DNA of 40,246 nt from Candidatus Hydrogenedens terephthalaticus JGI OTU-1 (GCA_000493945.1 AWNW01000028.1:1-40246), one strand, 5' to 3'; shown: positions 7,230 to 14,632, counted from the stretch's first letter. Numbers and translations: made by a program. Notes: a model not told the origin generated them from the letters alone.

Positions 7230-9362
7230 ATGAAGATAAACAAAAAAAATATTAGTTTAATGAGTTTTATATTTCTATTTCTTCTTGTTTCGTTTGCGGA
7301 AGGTGCTTCGATGACCATATATGTCTCCCCACAGGCAGAGCAAGAAGGGGATGGAACAAATCTTTCTCCTTTTAGTTCCTTATTACAAGTTAGAGACCAT
7401 ATACGCTCTATCAAACAGACACAAGGACTTCCCGATGGAGGTATAGAGGTTATAATCAAAGGAGGAGAATATAAATTAAAAGATACACTTGTTTTTACAA
7501 AGGAAGATAGTGGAACACCAAAATCCCCGATTATTTACCGAGGAGAAGAAAATGCGTATGTGGTTTTTAGCGGAGGAATTCGATTAGAAGGATTTAAAAA
7601 GGTAGAAGATGAAGTGGGTTCGGAACGGCTTCGTGCGGAAGTAAAAGACAAAATCTATGTTATTGATTTAAAGAAATATGGAATAAAAGAATTGCCTCCT
7701 TTGGAACTGGCAGGTTTTGGGAGTGCAAAAGTGCGCGCAAAAGATAGAAGTTATCACAACTATAATACATACCCCTGTCCCGAATTGTTTTTCAATAAAA
7801 TGCCAATGACCTTATCTCGCTTTCCTAATGAAGGTTTTTTGAAGGTAGTGGCTGTTCAGGGAGAAAAAGTGGAACCAGAAAATCCAAATGCTTATTTAAT
7901 GAAAAATGTCCGATTAAAGTTAGATGGGTGTAACTTGTCAGAATGGGCAAAAGAGACCAATGTTTTACTTTATGGTTATTGGTATTACGATTGGGCAGAT
8001 TCGTATGAAACAGTTGTTTCTATTGATAAAGAAAAGGGAGAGGTGCAATTAGCAAGTCCGGGTTCTGCGTATGGCTATCGAGAAGGAGCCCGATATTATG
8101 CTATCAATCTATTATGTGAATTAGACCAGCCCGGAGAATGGTATATAGACAGAGAACATCTCCTGCTATACTTCTATCCACCTACTTCTCTGGATGGTGC
8201 CATTGTGGAATTATCCTTATTTGATAAACCTATGGTTGTTTTTGATAAAGCGGAATATATTTCTTTTGAACAAATTCATTTCCGTTTGGGAGCAAGCAAT
8301 TTAGTGCAGATATTCGATGGAGAAGCAATTCAAATATTAGGTTGTAGTTTTCGAGAATCGGCAGGTTACGGGTTGACTGTTAATATGGGAAAAGACCATC
8401 GTGTTCAGTCTTGCGATTTCCATTACTTAGGTAAAGGGGGAATATATATGAATGGTGGAGACCGTAAAACATTAACACCCAGCGGTTTTATTGTTGATAA
8501 TTGCTACTTTTCTAATCTGGCGCGTATTGACCACACTTACAATCCAGCAATATACATGAATGGTGTAGGACATAAAATTGCCCATAACTTAGTTCATCAT
8601 ATACCCAGTAGTGCCTTCAGAACGGATGTGAATGATTCCATTATTGAATTTAACGAAGTATTTAATGTCTTATTAGAGTCCGATGACCAGGGTGGAGCCG
8701 ATATGTGGGGAAGTCCCACCTATCGAGGATTGGTATTCCGTTATAATTACTGGCACCATATTGGAAGTTGGCGAGAAGGAACAGAACAGCCCGGTTGCGG
8801 ACATGCAGGCATTCGTTTAGATGATGCTATTAGCGGTGTTCATATTTACGGGAATATTTTCTATCATAGTTCAGCAGGTAATTTCGGAGGGGTTCAGATA
8901 CATGGGGGCAAAGAGAATCTTATTGAAAACTGCATTTTTGCAAATTGCCGAATTGGTATTAGTTGTACTCCCTGGACGCGGGAACATTGGCTTAATTTTG
9001 TAAAAGATGCCCTTGATAATCCCGCAATAGATAAAGAATTGTATTTAAACCGTTATCCTGATTTAAAAAATCTTTTAGAGGACAATAATAAAAATTCTGC
9101 ACAAAAAAATATCTTCTGGAATTGTGGACAAACCGTATTGAGAAAACCCTCTAATTTTATATATGAAAATAACTTAGAAACAAAAGAACCCCAATTATTC
9201 CCCAAAATAGCATCCGGTGATTTTACAATGAATTCAGAATTTTTGAAAACTCAAAATTTTGAATTTGCCCCTATTCCGTTTGAAAAAATTGGACTTTACA
9301 CAGACCGATATCGCAAAGAATTACCTCTGGATGTTATTCAATCAGGGAGAGGGCAAAACTAA
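7230..9362 (+). CDS. Secreted right-handed parallel beta-helix protein (GH141-like layout)
   Basis: 710 residues from ATG 7230. This start has AAGGAG 7 bases upstream and gives a clean signal peptide (IFLFLLVSFAEGAS); an upstream in-frame ATG at 7191 would add 13 polar residues and is less likely. The N-terminus (IYVSPQAEQEGDGTNLSPF) and VIIKGGEYKLKDTLVFTKEDSGT are typical of secreted beta-helix proteins. A later insert (LFFNKMPMTLSRFPNEG) and the repeated coils with N-ladder segments (FNEVFNVLLESDDQGGADMWG, YNYWHHIG) resemble GH141-type and related fucosidase/xylanase beta-helices. It probably binds or cleaves an acidic or branched polysaccharide. The exact CAZy family cannot be fixed by eye. 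It is separated by 136 bases from the upstream hydrolase gene. Confidence 0.8.
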   Translation: MKINKKNISLMSFIFLFLLVSFAEGASMTIYVSPQAEQEGDGTNLSPFSSLLQVRDHIRSIKQTQGLPDGGIEVIIKGGEYKLKDTLVFTKEDSGTPKSPIIYRGEENAYVVFSGGIRLEGFKKVEDEVGSERLRAEVKDKIYVIDLKKYGIKELPPLELAGFGSAKVRAKDRSYHNYNTYPCPELFFNKMPMTLSRFPNEGFLKVVAVQGEKVEPENPNAYLMKNVRLKLDGCNLSEWAKETNVLLYGYWYYDWADSYETVVSIDKEKGEVQLASPGSAYGYREGARYYAINLLCELDQPGEWYIDREHLLLYFYPPTSLDGAIVELSLFDKPMVVFDKAEYISFEQIHFRLGASNLVQIFDGEAIQILGCSFRESAGYGLTVNMGKDHRVQSCDFHYLGKGGIYMNGGDRKTLTPSGFIVDNCYFSNLARIDHTYNPAIYMNGVGHKIAHNLVHHIPSSAFRTDVNDSIIEFNEVFNVLLESDDQGGADMWGSPTYRGLVFRYNYWHHIGSWREGTEQPGCGHAGIRLDDAISGVHIYGNIFYHSSAGNFGGVQIHGGKENLIENCIFANCRIGISCTPWTREHWLNFVKDALDNPAIDKELYLNRYPDLKNLLEDNNKNSAQKNIFWNCGQTVLRKPSNFIYENNLETKEPQLFPKIASGDFTMNSEFLKTQNFEFAPIPFEKIGLYTDRYRKELPLDVIQSGRGQN

Positions 9363-9420
9363 ATATACACAATGAGTAGTAGATTAATACCAATTTTATT
9401 CTACTTAATGTATATTTTTT
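9361..9420 (+). terminator. Probable AT-rich terminator hairpin after the beta-helix gene
   Basis: AAATATACA (9361-9369) pairs perfectly with TGTATATTT (9409-9417), with an inner AGTAG/CTACT stem, and the 3' arm runs into further Ts. It overlaps the TAA stop. It would separate the carbohydrate genes from the flagellar locus. The stem is AT-rich, so efficiency is doubtful. Confidence 0.45.
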
Positions 9421-9583
9421 AAAAATTTTGAAGCCAAATCACTCAGAAGAATCTTCCAAAATCGGCATGTATTATTTCAAAAAATCACAACAATCTTAAT
9501 AATTGAAATTATAGAATTTTACCTTTGCTTATCAAAATTTATTTGTCTTGTGGCAAAAAAAATAAAATTTTTAAAATTTTTTC

Positions 9584-9610
9584 TAAAGTTTTTTCTAAAG
9601 TTGCCGATAA
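9584..9610 (+). promoter_or_regulatory. Sigma-28 (FliA) class promoter of the flagellin operon
   Basis: TAAAGTTT at 9584-9591 and GCCGATAA at 9603-9610 are separated by 11 bases. This is the sigma-28 consensus (TAAAGTTT-N11-GCCGATAA) with no mismatch. Transcription would start near 9617, leaving a leader of about 240 nt before the first flagellin. No second copy of this quality occurs between the flagellin genes, so this site probably drives the whole cluster. Confidence 0.9.
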
Positions 9611-9617
9611 AATAGAT

Positions 9618-9859
9618 GTAAAGCGGTAAAAGAAACAATTGAATATGGAAAACAAAAGGGTGTCCGAAGACATCGAAAGGAGGTGACACCAAAAAATGTC
9701 AGTTCGGGCCATAGTAGTGACGAAAATTGAATATGAATGCTTAGGTAGGTCGTAGGGACGCGACAAAAACCGAAGCATGTTTGTTGTTTTGATTAAGGGA
9801 CAATCGAAACAACACAAAGCAAGGACGCAAAAAAACATTAACTCATGGAGGAATTTGTT
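9618..9859 (+). promoter_or_regulatory. Structured 5' leader of flagellin mRNA with GGA-loop hairpins
   Basis: The leader is long and folds locally. (1) GGTGTC (9659-9664) pairs with GACACC (9685-9690), enclosing a strong ribosome site. (2) ATGCTT/AAGCAT (9737-9742/9773-9778) plus GTCGT/GCGAC display the loop AGGGAC (9754-9759). (3) A 13-bp hairpin (9782-9814, one G-U) displays the loop AAGGGAC (9795-9801). A further AAGGACG (9821-9827) and the ribosome site GGAGG (9847-9851) follow. GGA in a hairpin loop plus GGA at the ribosome site is how CsrA/RsmA binds target mRNAs, including flagellin hag of Bacillus. CsrA control here is inference; no csrA or fliW gene is in the window. Confidence 0.55.
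9696..9755 (+). CDS. Possible 19-residue leader peptide in the flagellin 5' UTR
   Basis: ATG 9696 opens a 19-codon frame ending at TAG 9753, with product MSVRAIVVTKIEYECLGRS. Nine bases upstream lies AAAGGAGGTGA (9676-9686), which matches the anti-Shine-Dalgarno end of 16S rRNA over 11 bases and is stronger than the sites of the flagellins themselves. The stop codon overlaps the AGGGAC loop of the next hairpin, so a translating ribosome would disrupt that fold. This could be a regulatory leader ORF. Its peptide is not recognisable and chance cannot be excluded. Confidence 0.4.
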   Translation: MSVRAIVVTKIEYECLGRS

Positions 9860-10675
9860 ATGGGTCTTAGAATTAACACCAATGTGCCGTCATTGAATGC
9901 GGCACGAGTTTTACGGCGTTCAACGCTGGATTTGAACAAAACCTTGGAACGGCTTTCAAGTGGGTTGAGAGTCAACCGTGCAGCCGATGATGCGGCAGGT
10001 CTTGCTATTGCGGAAGCGTTTCGTTCTATTGTTCGTGGTTCCAATGTAGCACAGCGGAATGCTCAGGACGGTATTAGTCTGGTTCAGACTGCAGAAGGTG
10101 CATTAAGCGAAACCACGAATATTTTGCAACGGATACGCGAATTAGCAGTGCAGGCAGCAAATGGCACACAGAGTGATAACAACCGTGCTGCTATTAACAC
10201 AGAAGTACAGCAGTTATTGGCTCAAATTGATAAGATAGCCGTGGATACCGAATTCAACGGTATTTATGTGCTGAGTGCTTCTCAAACCATTACATTGCAG
10301 GTAGGTGCGTTTAGCGGGCAGGTAATGGCAATAGCAGTTACGGGTGCGAAGACAAATGACCTTGCTGTTAATGCAGTAAATGTATCTACAATGGCGGGTG
10401 CAGTCTCTGCCTTGTCATTAGTAGATAACGCTTTAAGGAGTGTTAATTCGCTCCGCGCTACTCTGGGTGCTTATCAGAATCGTCTTGAATTTACAATTAA
10501 TACGCTGGCGATTCAAGAAGAAAATTCCGCTTCATCGGAAAGTGCCATTCGCGATGCGGACATAGCACAGGAAACAATACGGTTTACCCGTAACCAGATA
10601 TTGGTAAATGCGGGTACTTCTGTACTTGCCCAATCGAATGTCGTTCCACAGACCGCATTGCAACTGTTGAGATAA
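9860..10675 (+). CDS. fliC1: Flagellin (filament protein), copy 1 of 4
   Basis: 271 residues from ATG 9860, which has GGAGG (9847-9851) 8 bases upstream; an ATG at 9845 overlaps that ribosome site and is not the start. The N-terminal D0/D1 region has the hallmark INTNVPSLNAARVLRR, RLSSGLRVNRAADDAAGLAIAE and QDGISLVQTAEGALSE. The C-terminal D1/D0 has GAYQNRLEFTINTLAIQ and SAIRDADIAQETIRFTRNQ, ending in the usual hydrophobic helix PQTALQLLR. Only about 50-60 variable residues lie between, so the D2/D3 outer domains are essentially absent and the filament surface is minimal. The protein has no Cys or Trp. It is the first gene after the sigma-28 promoter. Confidence 0.97.
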   Translation: MGLRINTNVPSLNAARVLRRSTLDLNKTLERLSSGLRVNRAADDAAGLAIAEAFRSIVRGSNVAQRNAQDGISLVQTAEGALSETTNILQRIRELAVQAANGTQSDNNRAAINTEVQQLLAQIDKIAVDTEFNGIYVLSASQTITLQVGAFSGQVMAIAVTGAKTNDLAVNAVNVSTMAGAVSALSLVDNALRSVNSLRATLGAYQNRLEFTINTLAIQEENSASSESAIRDADIAQETIRFTRNQILVNAGTSVLAQSNVVPQTALQLLR

Positions 10676-10721
10676 TAAAAACTTAAACAGTAAAAAGGTG
10701 TGTATCAAATGAACCAATTAA

Positions 10722-10736
10722 GGGCAGGGAAAGCCC
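10722..10736 (+). promoter_or_regulatory. Small GGA-loop hairpin between flagellins 1 and 2
   Basis: GGGC (10722-10725) pairs with GCCC (10733-10736) around the loop AGGGAAA, 31 bases upstream of ATG 10768. The loop repeats the AGGGA motif seen in both leader hairpins. It is a candidate CsrA-type site by analogy. The 4-bp stem is weak alone. Confidence 0.35.
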
Positions 10737-10767
10737 AAAGAAATAAGTAACTCAAGGAGGAATAACT

Positions 10768-11583
10768 ATGGGACTTCGTATTAACACTAATGTATCAGCG
10801 TTAAACGCTGCCCGTGTGTTACGGCGTAGCACACTGGATTTAAACAAAACCTTAGAGCAATTGTCCAGTGGTTTAAGAATTAACCGTGCCGCGGATGATG
10901 CAGCGGGACTGGCTATTGCAGAAAGTTTCCGTGCTCAAGTACGTGGAACACAAGTTGCTCAACGCAATGTTCAGGATGGTATTAGTTTGGTTCAGACCGC
11001 AGAAGGTGCATTGAGCGAAACGACAAACATCCTTCAACGGATTCGTGAACTAGCCGTGCAGGCAGCAAATGGAACACAAAGTGATAACAACCGTGCCGCA
11101 ATTCAGACGGAAGTGGAGCAACTTATCAGTCAGATTGATAAGATTGCAACGGACACAGAGTTCAATGGTATCAAGGTTCTAACAGGAGCACAATCAGTTG
11201 TGATGCAAGCAGGGTATTTACAAGGACAAACGCTAAGCATAACCATCAGTGGAGCTACTGCAGCGATACTGAGTGTGAATAATTTGGCGGTGTCCTCTCG
11301 TGCCCTTGCAGAATCTGCTATTACACTGGTTGATAATGCTTTGAAGTCTGTAAATACTTTGCGGGCGACTCTGGGTGCTTATCAGAACCGTATGGAGTTT
11401 ACTATTAATACCTTAGCAATACAGCAAGAGAATTCGGCAGCATCTGAAAGTGCTATTCGCGATGCAGATATTGCTCAGGTAACCATTCGGTTTACCCGGA
11501 ATCAGATACTTGTGAATGCAGGAACTTCTGTATTAGCTCAAGCCAATGTTGTCCCACAAACAGCGTTACAGTTATTAAGATAA
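10768..11583 (+). CDS. fliC2: Flagellin (filament protein), copy 2 of 4
   Basis: 271 residues, with AAGGAGG 8 bases before ATG 10768. The terminal regions are nearly identical to copy 1 (GLRINTNVSALNAARVLRR; SAIRDADIAQVTIRFTRNQ). Differences concentrate in the central segment (about residues 145-200), where the Ser/Thr/Ala-rich variable loop is located. Note VTIRFTRNQ where copies 1 and 4 have ETIRFTRNQ, a feature shared with copy 3, so copies 2 and 3 may be closest relatives. It lies 92 bases after copy 1, with no promoter-like sigma-28 site between, so read-through from the upstream promoter is likely. Confidence 0.97.
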   Translation: MGLRINTNVSALNAARVLRRSTLDLNKTLEQLSSGLRINRAADDAAGLAIAESFRAQVRGTQVAQRNVQDGISLVQTAEGALSETTNILQRIRELAVQAANGTQSDNNRAAIQTEVEQLISQIDKIATDTEFNGIKVLTGAQSVVMQAGYLQGQTLSITISGATAAILSVNNLAVSSRALAESAITLVDNALKSVNTLRATLGAYQNRMEFTINTLAIQQENSAASESAIRDADIAQVTIRFTRNQILVNAGTSVLAQANVVPQTALQLLR

Positions 11584-11634
11584 TTTGTGGAAAACATAAG
11601 GGTTGAATAAAGTTGAATTCTTATTGGACAAAAA

Positions 11635-11646
11635 ATACATGGATGG
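11635..11646 (+). promoter_or_regulatory. CsrA-consensus-like site before flagellin 3
   Basis: ATACATGGATGG matches 10 of 12 positions of the CsrA SELEX consensus RUACARGGAUGU, including the invariant GGA. It lies about 30 bases upstream of ATG 11677, close to but not overlapping the ribosome site GGAGG at 11663-11667. The functional claim is inference. Confidence 0.4.
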
Positions 11647-11676
11647 AATAACTATAACTCATGGAGGAATTTGGTT

Positions 11677-12492
11677 ATGGGTTTAAGAATTAACACGAAC
11701 ATACCGGCAATCAATGCAAGCCGTGTACTCCGCAGAACGACAGGAGATTTAAACAAAACACTGGAACAGTTATCCAGTGGTTTGCGTATCAATCGTGCTG
11801 CGGATGATGCTGCGGGTCTTGCTATCGCTGAGGCGTTTCGTTCTCAGGTATTGGGAACAGGTGTAGCTCAGCGGAATGCACAGGATGGTATTAGTCTTGT
11901 TCAGACTGCAGAAGGTGCTTTAAGTGAAACAACAAACATTCTGCAACGGATGCGGGAACTGGCTGTTCAAGCGGCAAACGGCACACAAAGTGATAATAAT
12001 CGGTTGGCAATACAGGGTGAAATCAATCAATTGATTCAGCAAATCAATGCAATTGCCACGGATACAGAATTTAATGGCATAGCGGTATTAAACACAACCA
12101 GTGCTATTCAGATTCAGGCTGGAGTTTACTCCGGGCAGACCCTTGCTTTGAGTATGGCTTCGGCAACGGCAGCAGCATTGGGTGTCAGTTTAGTAAGCGT
12201 TGTTTCCGCTGTATTAGCCGCTTCCGCAATTAGTGTGATAGATGCTGCGTTAGGCACTGTAAATACCCTGCGGGCAAGATTGGGTGCTTATCAGAATCGT
12301 TTAGAGTTTACGATAAATACCCTTGCTATCCAGCAGGAAAATGCCTCCGCGTCAGAAAGCGCTATTCGCGATGCAGATATTGCCCAGGTGACGATACGCT
12401 TTACCCGAAATCAAATTTTGCTGAATGCAGGAACATCCGTATTAGCACAAGCGAATGTTGTTCCCCAAACAGCATTACAGTTGTTGAGGTAA
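11677..12492 (+). CDS. fliC3: Flagellin (filament protein), copy 3 of 4
   Basis: 271 residues from ATG 11677; an in-frame TTG at 11671 would add two residues but ATG gives the MGLRINTN start shared by all copies and sits 9 bases after GGAGG. D0/D1 motifs are intact (INTNIPAINASRVLRR, RLAIQGEINQLIQQINAIATDTEF, SAIRDADIAQVTIRFTRNQILLNAG). The central segment is Ala/Val/Ser-rich (VVSAVLAASAISVIDAALG) and is the most diverged of the four. A 93-base spacer precedes it, with a CsrA-like site; a stable hairpin follows the stop. Confidence 0.97.
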   Translation: MGLRINTNIPAINASRVLRRTTGDLNKTLEQLSSGLRINRAADDAAGLAIAEAFRSQVLGTGVAQRNAQDGISLVQTAEGALSETTNILQRMRELAVQAANGTQSDNNRLAIQGEINQLIQQINAIATDTEFNGIAVLNTTSAIQIQAGVYSGQTLALSMASATAAALGVSLVSVVSAVLAASAISVIDAALGTVNTLRARLGAYQNRLEFTINTLAIQQENASASESAIRDADIAQVTIRFTRNQILLNAGTSVLAQANVVPQTALQLLR

Positions 12493-12502
12493 AGTTACTC
12501 CC

Positions 12503-12528
12503 GGAGGCAGGGTTAATCCCCTGCCTCC
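12503..12528 (+). terminator. Strong 10-bp hairpin between flagellins 3 and 4
   Basis: GGAGGCAGGG (12503-12512) pairs perfectly with CCCTGCCTCC (12519-12528) around a 6-base loop, 11 bases after the copy 3 stop. No T tract follows (ATCTTG), so it is not a standard intrinsic terminator. It may attenuate transcription, or protect the 3' end of the mRNA carrying copies 1-3 and so set the dose of copy 4. Confidence 0.5.
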
Positions 12529-12540
12529 ATCTTGAACATA

Positions 12541-12602
12541 TATTATCAGTATGAACCTTTTGAGGGAATGGCGTTAAAGCCCCAAAGGAATATCTGATAA
12601 TA
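12541..12602 (+). repeat. Inverted repeat with nested stem upstream of flagellin 4
   Basis: TATTATCAG (12541-12549) pairs exactly with CTGATAATA (12594-12602). Inside, CCTTT/AAAGG plus GGG/CCC pairs form a second stem (12556-12588). Part of the region (TTAAAG near 12574 and TCTGATAA at 12593-12600) also looks like a degenerate sigma-28 promoter: six of eight -10 bases match, and the spacing after TAAA is 14 instead of 15. It could be a structured leader, a weak internal promoter, or both. Confidence 0.45.
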
Positions 12603-12653
12603 AAAAGAAAAGGAATTCTGGATAAGAGTTAAACACTCAAGGAGGTAAGAACT

Positions 12654-13469
12654 ATGGGACTTCGAATAAACACAAACATCCCGGCGCTGAACACAGCACG
12701 AGTTCTGCGAAAGTCCACTCTTGACCTTAATAAAAGTCTGGAAAGGTTAAGTAGCGGACTGCGTATTAATCGTGCTGCGGATGATGCCGCAGGACTTGCC
12801 ATCGCGGAAAGTTTTCAGGCTCAAGTTCGCGGGACAAATGTGGCTCAACGAAATGCACAAGATGGTATCAGTCTGGTTCAGACAGCAGAAGGTGCATTGA
12901 GCGAAACCACGAATATATTACAAAGAATTCGTGAACTTGCAGTTCAAGCAGCTAATGGAACACTAAGTAGTGCAAACCGCAGTGCATTGAACACAGAAGC
13001 ACAGGAGTTGATTTCGCAAATTGATAAGATTGCGAATGATACGGAGTTCAATAATTTGCGGCTATTAAGTGTTACCAATAGTGTAGTCCTTCAAGCAGGA
13101 CCCAATCAAGGACAAACTCTGACGGTTGCCATTGATGCGGCAAATGCCAGCGTATTAGGTGTAAGCGGGATTACTCTAGCTTTTGCCGATTCGGCTGCCG
13201 CGGCTATTACAAAGGTAGATGATGCATTAAAGAGTGTAAATACACTCCGAAGCAAATTAGGTGCTTATCAGAATCGGTTAGAGTTTACTATTAATACTCT
13301 TGCCATTCAAGAAGAAAATGCAGCATCTTCTCAGAGTGCTATTCGCGATGCAGATATTGCTCAGGAAACCATACGGTTTACTCGCAATCAGATTCTGGTG
13401 AATGCGGGAACCTCCGTGCTTGCACAAGCCAATATCGTTCCCCAGACAGCATTAGCATTATTGAGATAA
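12654..13469 (+). CDS. fliC4: Flagellin (filament protein), copy 4 of 4
   Basis: 271 residues, ATG 12654 with AAGGAGGT 8 bases upstream. The N-terminus reads GLRINTNIPALNTARVLRKSTLDLNKSLERL, and the C-terminus SSQSAIRDADIAQETIRF...ANIVPQTALALLR. It differs from the others at positions that are conserved among them (ARVLRKS for RRS/RRT; SSANRSALNTEAQELI), so it is the outlier copy. It has its own longer spacer (161 bases) with structured sequence, which suggests separate control. flaG follows 20 bases after the stop. Confidence 0.97.
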   Translation: MGLRINTNIPALNTARVLRKSTLDLNKSLERLSSGLRINRAADDAAGLAIAESFQAQVRGTNVAQRNAQDGISLVQTAEGALSETTNILQRIRELAVQAANGTLSSANRSALNTEAQELISQIDKIANDTEFNNLRLLSVTNSVVLQAGPNQGQTLTVAIDAANASVLGVSGITLAFADSAAAAITKVDDALKSVNTLRSKLGAYQNRLEFTINTLAIQEENAASSQSAIRDADIAQETIRFTRNQILVNAGTSVLAQANIVPQTALALLR

Positions 13470-13489
13470 AGTAGAGGAGGCGGAGCACT

Positions 13490-13900
13490 ATGGGTATGTC
13501 GCGTATTGATTTTCAAAATACTGCGGCTCTTCCTATGGCTGTACGCGGGGAAACCCTGTTACCGGCTCCGCCTCGCATCCCTTCTTCGAAAGGTTCGGGA
13601 ACAGAAAACCAAGAAGTTGTTTTTGAAAGGACTGTTCCCGACGGCGAGGCGGAACAAAGAGCCGAATTACAAAAGGAAACCGTTGGGCAAATTGGAACAC
13701 AACGAGAAGAAATTCTTAAAAAGTTAGAACTTCCCATTACAAGTACGCGTTTGAAGGTAGATGAAGAAAATAAGCGGATTGTAATTCAGATTTTAGATTC
13801 CCAAAATCAGGTCATCCGTCAAATACCACCGGAAGAATGGTTGAAATTTCTATCACGCTGGCAGAAAGTGCAAGGCTTATTCTTTGACGAACAAGTATAA
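13490..13900 (+). CDS. flaG: FlaG family flagellar protein
   Basis: 136 residues. The C-terminal half matches FlaG (PF03646): LKVDEENKRIVIQILDSQNQVIRQIPPEEWLKFL, ending with GLFFDE, versus the family pattern of a beta-hairpin followed by V-I-R-Q-I-P-P-E. The N-terminal half is Pro/Gln/Glu-rich and likely disordered. FlaG proteins influence filament length, and the gene normally sits next to flagellin and fliD. ATG 13490 has GAGGAGG about 8 bases upstream and is only 20 bases from flagellin 4, so it is co-transcribed. A second ATG at 13496 is possible. No fliD follows. Confidence 0.9.
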   Translation: MGMSRIDFQNTAALPMAVRGETLLPAPPRIPSSKGSGTENQEVVFERTVPDGEAEQRAELQKETVGQIGTQREEILKKLELPITSTRLKVDEENKRIVIQILDSQNQVIRQIPPEEWLKFLSRWQKVQGLFFDEQV

Positions 13901-13954
13901 ATAACTACATCTTTGAAGAAGGGTAAGAATAGAAGTGTGGGGTGTTTTGTTTTT

Positions 13955-14632
13955 TTAGGGGATTGTTATCCATGCTCCCGGTACACATTTATCTCCCAAT
14001 TTTTGACCTAAAGCACTATTTTTAATTTTTTGGAAGTCATCATTCCCGTCAGGTAATTGAACTGTTTGTCCAGGCTTTGCTCTTTGAATGCGTTCTAATG
14101 CATAGATGGATTCTACTTTAGAAATAGACATATCCGGAATATTTTTGTTTAAATTGGCAATTTCCTTATATAAAGATTTTCTGTCTTTATTCTCATCAGA
14201 TAGTAGTCGTTGAATTTCGTTTTTCTTTTCTGCTTCTTTCAACGCATCACATTCTTTTAATTCCAGATACCCTCTATTGTTTTCAGCAAGACATCCTTGA
14301 TTTTTTAATTGTTCTATTTGTTCAAAGCGTTCCCGCATACGGTCTGCAATTTCTTTTGCTAATGGAGAAACGGTAGCCAATGTTTCTGCGTAAGCAGGTG
14401 TAAATATATGGAAACCCGAACCTAACCAACTGGTTTTGTTCTTACTGTTCTCTTCTTTAACAGGCAACTCATCTGTTTTCTTCTCTACATAGTCTAATAG
14501 ACTGCCTGCCTGTTCCTGGACATGACGAATGTCAAGTGTAATATGTGCTTCAATTGTATGTTTTGTTTGCAGAACGCAGTTGATACTTAACAAAGTTCCT
14601 ACTACGAAAAGAAGGGACAAAATCTTCTTCAT
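13955..14632 (-). CDS. DUF1318 (YdbL-like) lipoprotein with YnbE-like N-terminus
   Basis: 225 residues. The signal peptide ends in lipobox LLSINC (Cys19), so it is a lipoprotein. Residues ~25-45 (IEAHITLDIRHVQEQAGSLL) resemble the amphipathic strand of the small lipoprotein YnbE, while the rest is a DUF1318 (YdbL) domain with its terminal G-W/A-W-I pattern (PGAWITIP), its long helices, and the repeated E-I-A-x-x-N motif (YKEIANLNKN). In Enterobacteria, YdbH-YnbE-YdbL form an intermembrane lipid bridge with its chaperone; here the two small parts appear in one polypeptide. No AsmA-like YdbH partner is visible in the window. ATG 14632 has AAGGAAAAG upstream. It is convergent to flaG. Confidence 0.75.
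   Translation of the reverse strand: MKKILSLLFVVGTLLSINCVLQTKHTIEAHITLDIRHVQEQAGSLLDYVEKKTDELPVKEENSKNKTSWLGSGFHIFTPAYAETLATVSPLAKEIADRMRERFEQIEQLKNQGCLAENNRGYLELKECDALKEAEKKNEIQRLLSDENKDRKSLYKEIANLNKNIPDMSISKVESIYALERIQRAKPGQTVQLPDGNDDFQKIKNSALGQKLGDKCVPGAWITIP

Noticed and set aside
9731..9830. GGACGCAAA and AGGTAGG in the flagellin leader recall the c-di-GMP-I (GEMM) riboswitch
   Set aside because: The order of elements and the paired regions do not fit the GEMM consensus; local hairpins explain the sequence better.
11604..11630. TAAAGTT before flagellin 3 as a second sigma-28 promoter
   Set aside because: The bases at the -10 position match the consensus only at about five of eight places (GACAAAAA).
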